Source: Anthoceros angustus (Eukaryota > Streptophyta > Anthocerotopsida > Anthocerotales > Anthocerotaceae). Taken from it: a stretch of DNA of 64,000 bases. Each line of letters opens with the position of its first letter. Within the stretch, counting starts at the first letter, position 1. Both the position numbers and the translations under genes were made by a program. Location of the stretch: contig MU008162.1 of NCBI GenBank assembly GCA_010909165.1, forward strand, positions 372,001 to 436,000, in the 5' to 3' direction. This document shows positions 1 through 14,682 of the stretch, piece by piece. Under the pieces are notes generated by a model. That model had not been told where the DNA came from and ran no database searches. It saw only the letters and a program-made list of their open reading frames with translations.

Positions 1-1000
1 AGCGCAATGAGACATAGTTAATGACCTTATAAGGTAGATGTTCTCAAGGTGAGGAGACAGGTAACATCCTTTGTGGGAAACCTTGTTAGTTAGTCTTGTT
101 AGTTAATAAATTACTCATTAAGTAGGTAATGTCAATCCAAAGTTACTTTGAAGAAAAATAGATATAAAATATTTTATTATAATTTTAATAATATAAGTAA
201 CTCATAGCTAAATCCAGGTTTCATGGGTGCAAGTAGGCTAATTATGTTCTTGCTACCCATGGCTAAATCCTGGTTCCATAAGTGTGAGTAGGCTAACTAT
301 GTTCTGGCTACTTGGTGGCCTCTGAAGGCGAGACAAGTGCACCTAATGTTGTTAGAATTTTATGAGCAAATTCAGTTGATTGTGGAGGCACGAAAAATTG
401 TTCTTGTGCAGATGCTAGGGTGTTCTGTGTGTTGTGCTTCATTTTTCTACGTTTCTCAAAACGTTGCACTGATATGGGGTGAAGCCAAAAAAGGCGATTC
501 CGTTCTAAACTCTTCTCGAAATCAGATTCTTTTCTCCTTCGTTTGATGGGGCGACGGTTCCGAGATGGGACATGATCCCAATCAGCACGCTTCCTCTTCA
601 AAGAGATCTACAGGGACCCATCCATAAGCAAATATAACATCATTATGTTGTAAAATAGATTAATATACTTACGTTGTGTGAGAATTTCATGAAAGAGGAT
701 ACAAACCAAAAAAGATCCTATTTTTACCGTTAGAGCATGTTCCAAGTTGTGAGAAGACGTTTGCATTATCTCTTTTGTAACGTCCCCATTTGTTAACTTG
801 CTACAAAGAGTCTCAACATGTTTTTTGATATCATCTTGATGGTGAAGGTCATTCGTACAACTAGCCCGATTGCTAAAGAATTTCCAGATGTCACACAAAA
901 AGCCTATGTTGGAAAAAATCATGTTGAATTGTCCTCTAACTTTCCTTGATACTACAGTGATGAATGGTAATTGATCTGCTCCCGACCACAATAAGTCCTT
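1..1000. repeat. Diverged copy of the 2.57-kb array family
   Basis: This stretch aligns, with many substitutions, to the internal part of the repeat unit found four times between 45.5 and 55.8 kb, in the same orientation. Shared landmarks in the same order are an ATTAAGTAG..AAT/GTTACTTTG segment near 118-150, a GATGGGACATGATCCCAA segment near 563-580, a TTGTGAGAAGAC segment near 747, and a TTGCTACA segment near 799. Short ORFs on the minus strand (308-601 and 608-991) correspond to weak minus-strand ORFs in the array, so the unit may once have held coding sequence. No known protein domain was recognised. Confidence 0.6.
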
Positions 1001-1058
1001 ATCAAATTAAGGAGTAGGTTATGGATGATCTATAAGTTGGACTGATCCCTCAAACTTA

Positions 1059-1214
1059 TTTTTATTCCTTGGATAAGTTAATCCCACCACATATATAGAC
1101 ATCTCCGGAGCATGTGGAGAAAAACATAACTCGAGATTTTTATTCCTTGGATAAGTTAATCCCACCACATATATAGACATCTCCGGAGCATGTGGAGAAA
1201 AACATAACTCGAGG
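1059..1214. repeat. 78-bp direct repeat, two copies
   Basis: Two almost identical tandem copies run from a TTTTATTCCTTGG start to AACATAACTCGAG. Each contains a CATATATAG TATA-like stretch and a CTCCGGAG palindrome. No gene was recognised between here and the carbonic anhydrase promoter; around 1250-1320 there are also shorter repeats of an ACCAAAGCCCG word. Confidence 0.8.
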
Positions 1215-1916
1215 ACCAAGGACAAATGGCTATCTAACGAGCACACAAACACACCAGAACACCAAAGCCCGCGGAATCAAAGACACCAAAGCCCGAGGAC
1301 CAAGGACAAATGGAAACTCGGTAAAGCGACCAGACGCTGAGATTTTATGAACGTTTGGCATGTAGTGTGCCAATTCCGCAATGGACCTGTTCGGACAGAA
1401 TTGGACCTGTCCAGTTGGAATTGGGCCTCGAGTGAGCCGGCATTTTCCCCACGCTCTGGCATCCGGCTGTTTCACTCACAAGTGGGAGTAGAGATCTGAT
1501 CTAGATAACTATGAGAGGTCAGGCTGTCAGCCCATAGCTCCGCCTTTCGTGCTGCTGTGACGAGTTCGACGACCCTTGAAAAACTAGAGAAACGTTTCGG
1601 ACCTCCACTTTCACGCGTTTCGTGTTCCAAATCCGGAATGTGGCGTGCCGGAATCGACCTCCCCCGAACTGGCCTGGTACAACTTGACCATCACCCATCT
1701 TGCACCGGGGATGTTTTGTTCAAGTGGTTGGTAGATCTCAAATCTCTGAGGGGCCATGATGTCAGCCCATAGCTTCGTTCTCCATCGATCGTCCCATCCC
1801 TTCCCTGCTCATCCTGCCGTGGGTAGCTCCATGCCACGACCCATGGATAAGGCTCAGCGCTCCACCAGCCCGCGTACGGGCATGTCAGCTCCCTCACACC
1901 CCTTGTACTCCAGAGT

Positions 1917-1924
1917 ATATATCA
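1917..1924 (+). promoter_or_regulatory. TATA box of the carbonic anhydrase gene
   Basis: TATATATC lies 77 bases upstream of the carbonic anhydrase start codon, a plausible distance for a plant core promoter with a short 5' leader. Confidence 0.5.
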
Positions 1925-2000
1925 TGCCCCGCTCAATGTGTCTGCGCTAGACTCCCACTTACAGTCCTCTCCTCATCCCAAGTCTCGACAAGTTCAACCC

Positions 2001-3465
2001 ATGGCGGCTCACCTCACCTTGCTCATGTTGCTCTCCACCCTGTTGCAATTCCTCTTCACAGGCTCTCATGGTGATCATCCTGCACGCTTGCTGCAAGTTC
2101 TAGAGGAGCGTCAAATTTAAATTTGCTCGACCCTGATTGCTCAGATGACATGTATGGAGGAAATAGATGGATTCTGACGAACAAACACTTTCGTTTCCTG
2201 TTTTGTAGCATGCGGGGACCCAAGGCAACTTCTGCAAGCGAACGTTCCTTCCTTCAGCTACGATGAGAGCGACCCATCGGGGCCTTCGCACTGGGGGAGC
2301 CTGAATTTCCCCAACTGGACGACATGCGGAACAGGTAAAGCGCAGTCCCCAATTGCGCTCGTGAGTCACAGCAAGAAGAGGAAGGGCAGCCATCTCGGGC
2401 CGTTGAAATTTTTGTACCAGTCCGGTACCCAGAAGGCCACTTTGCTGACAAACAAACAAGCAATCCAGGTTGGAAATCGAGGAAACTGCTGCCTAACCGT
2501 TCTGCATTCAATCCACCCAGAGGTGGTATACATCTCCCGTACGCATCCCCCCGGGCAGGCCGTAACTGTCAGCTGGCTGCCTGCAGGTGGATGTGCAGGA
2601 GGGCTGGGGACGGATTCGAGTGGAGAAGGAATACTACCACTTTAGCAACTTCCACTTCCACTCCCCAAGCGAGCACACGATCGACAAAGTCAGGTAATGA
2701 AAACGCGTGTGCAAACGTTCGAACGACCAGTAGTTGAAAGTAGCAGTTTCCGGCGATGTCATCTCTAGCCTGCTTAGAATGCATGCCGTCGGCGATGGTG
2801 CACCCAGTCAGGACTGCATCGTACCTAGAGCAGGAACAGCGGAATTCCGAGTGATTTTGACGCTCTGTTTCATCACCAGGTACGATTTGGAGCTGCACAT
2901 CGTCCACAAGAACAAAGATGCCACCAAGATTGCAGTCCTAGGCATTCTCTTCAAGGTGGGACGGAAGCACAGCAACTTCCTGAAGCAGGTGAGTGAGTAT
3001 GTGTGTGCAGAGGTTTCTCCACACTGCGAGACTCGTGAGTATATATATCATCCGCAATTGTGGTCCGAGCCCGACCGTGACTGGGCCCTGTTCTGCACAG
3101 TTTTGGTCCCATCTTCCGAGTGCGGGACAACCCAACAGCACCAGTGAGGCGAAGGTAAGGATGAAGGGGTTGGACATCGAGAAGAAGTCCAAGTACTGGC
3201 GCTACCAGGGCTCCCTCACCACCCCGCCTTGCTCAGAAGGGGTCACATGGACTGTCTTGAAAGAGGTGGAAACCATGAGCAAGAAACAGATGAAGCAATT
3301 CCAGGCGGCGTCCCCGGTATGTGGATATGCGTGTCTGGTTTGCCGGTTGGGTCCATAATCGAACATCACCTCATGTCTGACGCTCGCTTTGCTGGATTGC
3401 AGAGACACAATTCTAGGCCGCTGCAGAAACTAAATGGCCGGCAGGTCACCAGTTACGACGACTAG
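2001..3465 (+). CDS. Alpha-type carbonic anhydrase, secreted, 274 aa
   Basis: Catalyses reversible hydration of CO2 to bicarbonate. Six exons can be read with consistent phases: 2001-2070, 2209-2468, 2587-2693, 2880-2988, 3101-3316 and 3403-3465. A hydrophobic N-terminus (about residues 3-20) is a signal peptide, so the enzyme probably acts in the secretory path, apoplast or (as known for some plant alpha-CAs) plastid lumen. Family motifs appear in order: SHWGSL (50-54), GKAQSPI (66-72), the zinc site HFHSPSEHT with His133 and His135, the third ligand in ELHIVH (His152), and SLTTPPCSEG (220-229) with the conserved Thr. Cys63 and Cys226 would form the usual disulfide. The C-terminus RPLQKLNGR is typical. 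Oddity: the GH of the proton-shuttle segment is replaced (TNKQAIQ near 105-110), so the usual shuttle histidine is absent. The start is the first ATG before the signal peptide. Confidence 0.92.
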
Positions 3466-4362
3466 AATAAGTCATTTTAGTTATTTCGGAGCTACTACCT
3501 GGCAGCAGATAGTAGGCCGCATGCAGAACTCCGAGTTTGTTCATTCATTGAATTTTCGCTTTGATATTGTAACTTGTTCATACAACAAGACACGAGACTC
3601 AGATCTCGAAGCTTCTGTACGCCCACAAATTCACCAAACACTTACTTCTACTTCTGGCCCCTGTGTGAACTGTGAGGGCTGCGGGCGTGGATCGGAAAAC
3701 AGCGGGTCAAGTCTGTGTATAACGGTGCCCACCTCCTGATGCGCATTTCTCCTCAACGACGTTACCATTTCCAAGCTTCCTGGATTCAACGATTCGTCCA
3801 CCATCTAAGGCTTGCAGAAGGGACATTCTGGGTGCCACAAGGATCCAAGCAGGTTGCACAGGAGCTGACAGCTAAAACCTGCTCCCATGTGTCCCAACTC
3901 AGTTTGATGTCGACTCCTGCAAACGAATCCTTGAGAGATAAGTGTCTTGGTCAGAAGGGCAATCTATGGCCCATAAGTTTGGCCATGGCCAATCCTGGAG
4001 TATAATCTTAGTGCCATAGGAATCTAAGGAGGTTGCAAAGAGCTGCTCCCATCTTGTCCTGACTCAGCTTGACGTGTTCTGCTGTGCACGAATCCCTGGA
4101 AGATGGGTGTCTGGGTCAGAAGGGCAACTATGGCCCATAAATTTGGCCATGGCCATCGCTGAAGTACATCCTAGGTGCCACTGGGATCTAAAGGTTGCAC
4201 AGAGGCTCTTACTTCAGATCAGAAGTTGCCCAAGTGCTGACACATAGTCAACACCTAGATGAAGGGAGAGACCTCGTGCTACTGTGCACACCTATCAGGT
4301 AGGCCTCCTCTCCGATGCCAAGGCAGTCCTGTTGCCCGAGAGAACGGCGATTTCCTCAGTGC
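3466..4362. repeat. Imperfect tandem repeat (about 165-180 bp) between convergent genes
   Basis: The gap between the 3' ends of the carbonic anhydrase and glutathione reductase genes holds about two and a half imperfect units starting near 3829, 4008 and 4173. Each begins with a GTGCCAYAAGGATC-like word and continues through GGTTGCA, GACTCAG and TGGTCAGAAGGGCAA to a TTTGGCCATGGCC segment. Some of this will be 3' UTR of one or both genes. No protein-coding signal was seen. Confidence 0.65.
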
Positions 4363-6974
<2,612 letters not shown>

Positions 6975-7299
6975 TGCAGGTGTGGAATCTGCTCAGTCCC
7001 CGGCCGCATCAGACGTGAAGCCCGTTGAGGCGGGTGCCCATGGATCAGCACAGATGCCAGGTGGCGACAATTCGCAAGGCTCGAGGATGTCTGCCCATGA
7101 AGCGCCACTAGCACTGGCGTAGTGCCGTCGATAATCTTTCCCATTCGAATGAACAGCTGTGGAACTCGTGGCGGTCTGCACTACCTATGCAGGTAAGAAT
7201 AAAGTGCCTATTTTGCACCCTCCAAGAAATGCACTTGAATTTTATTTAAGTCCACTAAGGACGGATTTCCGTCATGGGACTTGGTACTTAACAACTTGT

Positions 7300-7490
7300 A
7301 CCATGGTGTGCCTAAGCTACTTGCACCAAGGGCATCCACTCCCTTTAGGCACCCCATCTAAGTGCCGATCGAAGCTCAGGATGCTTAATCGAAGGAAGGG
7401 AGCATCCAGCGTCGAATTGCCCTCTTCAAAGAGCATGTGGTGTTCGCGGATGACACAACTTTGGTTATCTCGACAACGCCACACGTTTAG
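7300..7490 (+). mobile_element. Decayed LINE (non-LTR) reverse transcriptase fragment
   Basis: A VFADDTTLVIS peptide is encoded around 7441-7475, the catalytic FADD motif of non-LTR reverse transcriptases. About 120 bases upstream, in another frame, a QGHPLPL peptide resembles the QGCPLSPL motif that normally precedes it. Frames are broken, so this is a short dead remnant. From 7491 to 8865 no gene can be supported; a 145-codon minus-strand ORF at 7893-8330 has no recognisable features. Confidence 0.55.
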
Positions 7491-8865
7491 ATTTCTAATT
7501 AGCTCTAAGGTTTTTAGGAAGGGTAAGATCGTAGCTTTGCTCTTTGCATGAGATTTATTATACAAAACTCAAATGTATATTCCCAGAAAAGAGTACCTAG
7601 TGGAAGATTCTCGACACCCCAGCGGATAGAGGAGAGCCTGGTTGTAATTGTCATTGGCAAGGAATGAATTTTGGGTGGATCCAGATTTAATGATAGTTAA
7701 AAAATATCTGTTCAAAATTGAACCAAAAATGCCTTTGGCATTCTGGGTCAAAGGAACAAGCTTGAAAATGGTAACTCTTGCTTGAGTTTCTTTGGGTCCT
7801 CGTTGTTCACAATTTGAGTTTTCTGGAATAGAGAGAATATTCATACTAGAAAATCCATGGTATTCCTTTTCTAGTGGGTCGACTACAATCTATTAGGAAT
7901 ATGGAGATAAAAACACTTCATCCTCATGGTAATTTGACTTCTTTGTTCTTGTGCATTTCTTATAGTTTACACAGGTAATCATTTTACAAAAAGGATTAGA
8001 CTTTACCCAAACTCGCGGTTTCAAATTACTAAAGTTCTCATCTCCGTCCTCTTCTCCTCTGAGGGAGAAAGTGGCGAGGAAGAGGGGCGGACGAGGACGG
8101 TTTTGGAACCGATCCCACTTTATCTTCAGCCGAAGATAGTTACAAGGACAAAGGAGAACGAATCGTGGGAGTTGTGAAGGGGTGAAGGCAAGGAACCGTT
8201 TGGAGTTGATCTCGGATTCGAATTTGATGAAGGGGAAGGGGATGCCAATGGGTGGAAAGACAATTAGGTATTTGTAGCAAGAAGAGGCTTCAGTATAGGC
8301 AGCAGGGAGCTTTTGTAACTTAGCCTCCATTGGAACTTAGAAAACTGCAAACAGTGAAGGAAGCACAAGTGAGGGAACGTGGGAATAAAATCAAGTTCTA
8401 AATTGAGAGTCAGACGAATATAGCGAAGGTGCTAAAGGTACTTTGAATTAAACAAGCAAAAAGGCAAGAGCAAGCGGACAAGATTAAGGCGGCGATTATA
8501 TTGGACTTTAAAGGAGGAGTCACATATTTGAACAATTCAAAGGCAAGAAACTCAATGAACTCAATTTCTTATCACGCAATAGCATTGCTTAATTCTTAAA
8601 TTAATTTTAGACGATTTTTTTAATTAGATTTATATAACTAAGGTCTCACCATTTTATATTGAGTGGGAATAATAAGATATTTAATACTAGAGTACTATTC
8701 ATTACCTAGGTTAGCCCTTGGTTGTTAGGTTTTACCGCTTTTAATTACTTATTTAATTAATAGGACTTGAGTTGGTTACTTCTCTTTCATATCGCAATAA
8801 AGTATGTAAACATTCTATTCTAATCATTAGAAACACTTACAGCAATTGTATGATTCTCATCATGT

Positions 8866-9010
8866 AAAAATCTCGCAAACGCTGCACAAAAGATGAAACA
8901 ATCAATCAGACGGAATCCTTACTTAAAGATATCCATCCATGAACAATGTCTCACTCACCTAAAATACAGATGTAGTAGATTGAACAATATATTTCAACAA
9001 GTCTTAGAAT
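8866..9010. repeat. Dispersed repeat, copy A
   Basis: This AT-rich segment aligns in the same orientation with 11205-11375. Shared words include AAAGATGAAA near the start, AATCCTxAC, ATATCCAxCCAT, ATGTCTxACTxAC and ACATAGA/TACAGA followed by TAGATTGAACAAT or equivalent. It is probably part of an old mobile element; no coding capacity was seen. Confidence 0.45.
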
Positions 9011-9470
9011 ATAGAATTACAATACTAGAAATAAAATTATGGCACTCACAATTTAGTTATCACACAACTAAATTTTCCACCTCAAACAATGGACATAGGC
9101 ATCACTTAGGCTATGCATGTCAAGCAACTAATAACACATTTACTCAAGATGTAACACAAGCAATATCTAAAAATATAAGTACTTACTACTATCAATAGTT
9201 ACAGTGTCGAGATTATAGACAGAGATTGCTTAAACAGTGTAAATCTTTAGGTCATCTATTTATACTTTTTGTTTTTAACAATTTAAAGAAAGTACCATGC
9301 AGATTGTAATACCTAGATCCTTTACATGGCTTTCATCCTTGTTCTGGCGATATCTTATAACTTCCATCCTAAATGAGGCTGATCTCAGGGGTTAAAGTGC
9401 GCAAAATATAAAACGTTTTAGGTGATCATCAAGACCTATGCTAGGGCATACCACAATCCTATATTGTGGC

Positions 9471-9735
9471 TTTCTTTCGGCAATAGATGTCCATCGCCCT
9501 GCAAAGGGCATTGGCCAATATTGGACATCAGCAAGCGCCGGGGAGGCAGCATCTTCGGCTCCTGTGGTAGGTAAGCCCTTCCTTATCCTGACCACGACAT
9601 TCTTGCCGCGGTAGATAGTTTCAAGATTGGCGATTGCGAGGGCTGGTCCCCCTTGGCCTGGTCCTCTTATGTGGGTTTTCCCTTTTGTCACAGGATACAT
9701 GGGATTTCCCCATCTCTTTTTCTACAATAAAGTGT
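9471..9735. repeat. Dispersed repeat, family 2, copy A
   Basis: This block aligns in the same orientation with 22770-23095. Both start with TGGCTTTCTTTC, then CATCGCC, GGGCAxTGGCCAA, a GTAGGTAAGCC word, GGTAGATAG and an ACAATAAAGT segment at the end. The pattern suggests two decayed copies of the same element, perhaps LTR or untranslated parts of a retroelement. From 9736 to 10310 nothing was recognised. Confidence 0.55.
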
Positions 9736-10309
9736 CCAAGGTTCTTGATAAAACGTCTTACACTTAGGGGTGTAAGAACCAGTACTATGTATTGCGATCG
9801 TAGATAAGGATTTGGATCTCATTACAGGTAAAGACCCTTTAGTTATACTCTTGCACATAGCGCAGTATGTGCTCTGAAAGGAAGTAAATAGTTGATGTTT
9901 AATGGATATGATTCATTTACAAACTTGTGTGCCTTGAGCAACAATAGTGATGTGATCCTCATCATTGATGTTTTGTCTTGTAATGATGGAGCCAGCAGAG
10001 GAGAAATGAAGTTCGGATTCTAGGGTCTTCATAAGCTAGCTAACAAGTAGAAGATTTTTGGCCATATCCGAAATGTAAAGCACAAGGTCAAAAGTCAGGA
10101 AAGGCAGGTACCAATTCAAGCCATCTTAAGTCCAATTTGCAAATGGTCATCTTCAAGCAACACCTTTTTGTCCACTAATTCTCCATAGTTGTTGAAATCC
10201 AACAGAAGTGAGGTTGCTCATGAGATTCAGTTTTTTAGGGTTTTGTGTCTAGACAAGTATTGTGACGTTACACATAAACCTCTTTTGGGCTTAATATTTT
10301 TCTACACAA

Positions 10310-10700
10310 TGGATCAAGTTGCAATCTTCGGGTCTGCAACTCAGTATCTAAGCAATAGTGATTGTTCTTCCGCGTGAAACTACCCTTGAATAAATGGTCC
10401 AAGTATCTCGCCATGCCGGCCTCCCTCGTGTGATCTCAAAAGCGCAAGATCGCTTCTATAATAATAATAACAATGAGCAACTTGGTATCATAGCGATATT
10501 GGATATTCTTCTACGCATGTCTACTCTTGAATAAATGACAAAATGATACGTCTTTCAAAGGTGCAAACGCGTGGACCATAATATGATGCCGACTCTACAT
10601 TTTTCTACACAATGCAACAAGCTACGATCCTTTGATTTGCAACTTGGTATCAGAGCTTGTTTTTTCGCGTGAGACTACCCTTGGATAAATGGATGCTAAA
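10310..10700 (+). mobile_element. LTR-retrotransposon primer-binding-site remnants, triplicated
   Basis: TGGTATCAGAGC at 10645-10656 is the classical plant primer-binding site complementary to initiator tRNA-Met. Degenerate versions sit at 10483-10494 (TGGTATCATAGC) and 10341-10353. Each is followed within about 30 bases by a CGCGTGARACTACCCTTGRA-like or equivalent segment ending in AATAAATG or GATAAATGG. This looks like repeated LTR-leader junctions of one element family. No gag ORF follows; 10700-12350 is AT-rich and otherwise featureless apart from the dispersed repeat at 11205-11375. Confidence 0.55.
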
Positions 10701-11204
10701 ATTGCAAGTTGTGATATCTTCGTTTTTCATCTTCATCCACCGCATCTCACCATGTGTCACGCTATGTCTCTCCATATTAGCGACGCTTACGGAGCTTATT
10801 GCCACAAACCTAATGTTAGCGCAACCTCGCATTCAACTTGAGTAGTACTCTTAAAATTATCTCAATTTCAATCATTGCGTCCTTTAATGCTTCTTATTAA
10901 ATCATTTCAACCATCTTGAAATGTATCTTATTTCTTCATAGTATCAAAGCTTATGCATCATTCCTTTTAGGCTAATTAATAAGGCTAGTACAAAAAAAAA
11001 GATGAGGCTCCAAGCACAGGGTTGATATACCTTCTTATTATAGGATGAGACTTCAATCATATATAATGTCTAAGTTATACCAAAAATAAATCTTATTCTA
11101 AATAAATAATATATCTCTTACTTAAAATAAATAATAAGTCATGGATCTAAGAATGCAATGTTACAATTTTTTTAGATGCCTAATATATGTCACCTTTGTA
11201 GAAA

Positions 11205-11375
11205 TTTCGTGAACCTTGCAAGAAAGATGAAATAACTGAATCAATTATTAAATTTAGCACCATACAATCCTAACCTTTTAGGATATCCAGCCATAAAATA
11301 TGTCTTACTTACATAGAACATAGATTTGATAGTTTAGATAATTATAGTTTGCACATGTTCATAATTGTAAAGTCT
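11205..11375. repeat. Dispersed repeat, copy B
   Basis: This is the partner of 8866-9010, in the same orientation and diverged by substitutions and small indels. Confidence 0.45.
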
Positions 11376-12353
11376 AGGTGTTGGAAAAAAACATAGGACT
11401 ATCAAACTAAAAATAAAGGAGAATATGACGGAACTTGACACATGGTATTTTGAGCCAATCCTAGCAAGATAATGACGAATCCTCACGATCAGCGTTGTGC
11501 TTAGAGAATTAAGTGAACAAAATAGCTTTGAGAGCGGTGGAGCATTGGCACAAGGGTAGGTGACTACAAGGCGCTGGTGGTGAAGAAATAGTGTGAGGCA
11601 TGTATCGTGCTTGAAAGAGTCTTGCTTCTGAATATCTTAAATTCAACAAAGCTTCTTATATATACATCTTATTTATATTTGTATTTCTAGTGGGGACTTT
11701 TCATAAAGCCTCTCAATCTTTTAGGCTTATTCTGATAAAATTAGACTGGCTTGTTAATGACTTCTCAAGTCATGATACATGATGCATAGATGGGAGGAGT
11801 AAGCGCTGCGAAAGTGTAATAACAAGAAGCAAATAATAAAATTTTGTCTTTGGATCTCAAAACAAGCACATTTTCTACATGTCGCTTTCGCATATTTGTG
11901 CTCCCAAACTATAATATCTCAGCTTGTGCCCTAGTGGTTTCTATATCTACCTCTAGAGCATGGTGAATTAGCCCTTATCAGTATAGACCTTTGCCTTTTT
12001 TAAATCAAATTAAAATCCTTCTAATTAATTTATCCTGAACACCTATAATACTTGAGGTCTATCTATTTATCCTTTAAGATCCAGGTTGATGTGCATGTAG
12101 TTTCTTAACTCGGGAGCAACAAATCACATGTATACCAATGCACAACTATCGATTATGTTCAATTCCTATACTATACAGAGAAGCAAACAGCTAGTTTGTT
12201 CGTTAGGCGAGGACTATTCAGAATAACCTCATCGTTCATTAAATAGACATGAAGACAACATTTCATAATGGTCCCCGAGATGAGATAATTTTCATGCAAC
12301 AACAAGAAGGTTATATGTCCTAGACCCTAATGAAGTCTGCTAATTAATTGAAA

Positions 12354-12435
12354 GGATCCTAATATAGCGTAGAGCAATCAGCTAGGATTTAGAATGAAAT
12401 TAAGGGCAAACAAATCTCTACGCTATATAGGATCC
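12354..12435. repeat. Inverted repeat, about 20-bp arms, 41-bp loop
   Basis: GGATCCT(A)ATATAGCGTAGAG at 12354-12374 is the reverse complement of 12416-12435 apart from one extra base. It could form a hairpin or be the ends of a very small MITE-like insertion. Confidence 0.7.
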
Positions 12436-12640
12436 AAACCTTTGATTGCAGGTTGCAGGGTGTCTATCTTGCATAGAAATAATCAACTTTGTAAATTTCA
12501 TTAGCTAAAGAAAGCAGTGCTTAAGACAACATGTATATGTCACGCTGCAAGTAGTATAGTTAACCATGTCTAAATGTTCAAATAGTCTCATCGAACAACA
12601 AAAAGAGAAACCAAACCTCTAAGCTACAGGCTTGAACAAC

Positions 12641-12832
12641 GGGCAAGAATCTAGGAAGAGCTTAGGGCAAGAATCTAGGAAGAGCTTAGGGCAAGAATCT
12701 AGGAAGAGCTTAGGGCAAGAATCTAGGAAGAGCTTAGGGCAAGAATCTAGGAAGAGCTTAGGGCAAGAATCTAGGAAGAGCTTAGGGCAAGAATCTAGGA
12801 AGAGCTTAGGGCAAGAATCTAGGAAGAGCTTA
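12641..12832. repeat. 24-bp minisatellite, eight perfect copies
   Basis: Eight identical head-to-tail copies of a 24-bp unit beginning GGGCAAGAATCTAGGAAG. Because 24 is a multiple of three, both strands stay open (QESRKSLG on plus, PKLFLDSC on minus), which makes spurious ORFs; no start context or flanking coding signal supports a gene. From 12840 to 13490 nothing else was recognised beyond alternating purine-pyrimidine stretches near 13180-13340. Confidence 0.95.
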
Positions 12833-13489
12833 GGGCCCACGAAAAGGTAAACGTGACCCTTAAGTCTATGACCTGCGCCCGAGAATGCAATCCCACAACA
12901 TTGCAAAATGAGGCAAAACTTGATGCAGGGACGAAATATGACTGCCTCTTTACTAGACAAATATCATCAATCCAACTCATCTTGGATAGGTGCTCCACAT
13001 ATATAGCCTTGAGCTCTGCCATCTCTCGCTGGTACGCACACCTTCTTCTCGATCATAATACTTGCGTTTGCTAGGAAATATACATAGCGTTTAGTCCTTG
13101 GCCTTTGAAAATAATCCCTATTATCTTCGGTCCTAGCCACTCCCTATCTTGCTTTTCTAGTTTTTAAGGTTTTGATATATTAATATCATATATCGCCTAT
13201 ATACGCGTATATGCCATCAATCCTCACATGTGTCATGGACACATAACATACACATGGATCATCCATGTCATATCATATACTGTCTCCATAGATCAACCAT
13301 GCCATCCACATCCACACATGCATACATACACATGCATGCATCCATACGCCCACGAGTGCCAAATCATCAGCCATAGCACATGGCTTATGCAATGTGCTGG
13401 CGTTATCGGTCACTTTCGCATCTTTTCCACTTTACTTCTGTGTTCAGTTAGTTCTTAGTCTTCTTACACTTACATGGCAAAACATATAC

Positions 13490-14110
13490 TCGCCTTACCA
13501 AACTTGGATAAGCCCTTTGTAGTAAGGACTGATGCCTCAGACTTTGCATGTAGGCCTGCTGCAACATAAGGGAAGGAATGTCTTCCTGTAGACCTGAGGT
13601 TGTTAGAAGTATGCTCTACCTAGTAGGATGGACTAGGCCTAACATATCTCAAGCCATAAGCATTGTTTCTAGCTACTTATCAAATTCGGGTAAAAAACAT
13701 CGGATTGTGTTAAACATTTACTTCCTTACATTAAGGGCACAAGGCATTTGTAGTTGAAGTACAAAAATGCTAGTAATCTCATCCCTACTTGATTCTCGGA
13801 TGTTAATTGAGTAGAGATTTTGACTCCACGGAGTCAATTGCAGCATATTGTGTTTTGCTGGGTGGATCCTCATAAGCGCTGGCAGCATAAAAATTTATTC
13901 ATATTTTGCCTCTCTTTAATAGAGGCAAAGTATGGTGCTTGATCCCAAGTTGCAAGACCCTTCTTAAAAGACATCCATGAAACGGTCAACACCCACAACA
14001 ATATGTTGTGATAACATTCAATCAGCGTTGGTCTTACCTCCAAACACAGTCTTCCATGCTCGCTCTGAGCATATGTGTCGTAGGCATAAGTCTCACAAAA
14101 GGACTCTCAA
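13490..14110 (+). mobile_element. Decayed Ty1/copia RT-RNase H fragment, with a Ty3-like scrap
   Basis: A frame at 13602-13700 reads TRPNISQAISIVSSYLSN followed by SGKKH, matching the end of copia reverse transcriptase (TRPDI..AV..VSR.. NPGK.H). At about 14007-14075 a peptide CDNIQSALVLPPNTVFHAR matches the copia RNase H segment CDN..A..L..N.VFH.R. Stops and frame changes lie between. Just upstream, PFVVRTDASDFA (about 13513-13550) looks like the start of a Ty3/gypsy RNase H, so remnants of two elements may be juxtaposed. Confidence 0.65.
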
Positions 14111-14682
14111 AAACACTTCATGAGGAGCATAGGGGCTTCTTAATTTTAAGGATCACTGACACTCATTTAAAAGGGGAGAAGAGTAGTAGCCTGGCTATTC
14201 AAGATATTTGAGATTCATGCAGTGCCATGTCCTCAGCTCGTTGCATGTGGGCATCCAACAAGGACACAAGGCGCAACTAGGAAGAGAGTGGCCGAAGAGG
14301 ACGAGGAGGTCGGAGTGGCAGATTTAGAGCGTATGTGAGTGCTGTGTGTAGTTATGTTCCCGCTTTTGTTTCTAATATTCAAGCTTGTCAATTATGGCTT
14401 ATGTTATGAGGTAGGTATGAAAAGAGGGTATGAAGTTATTATTGCTTAAGCAACCAAAATTTATAGCTAGGTTTGGATAGTGAACGATAAGATGAGTTAC
14501 TTAATATTTATTTTAGGTTAAGAAACGTTTACACCTACTATTGTATATAAACGTATATCATAGCATTGTATATACCAATTTTGAGGAAGGAGGAAACCAA
14601 CCGGATCCGAGCCAGGGAAGGAGGCCGGCTAGCGAGGATGGACCCCTAACAGTAGGTGGTCCGGGGGTTGGGGGTCCGGGAC

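Noticed and set aside
7893-8330. 145-codon minus-strand ORF as a gene
   Set aside because: No motif, no splice partner, no promoter signal; surrounded by repeat remnants.
12641-12832. CRISPR-like regular repeat
   Set aside because: The 24-bp units are directly adjacent with no spacers, and the genome is a plant.
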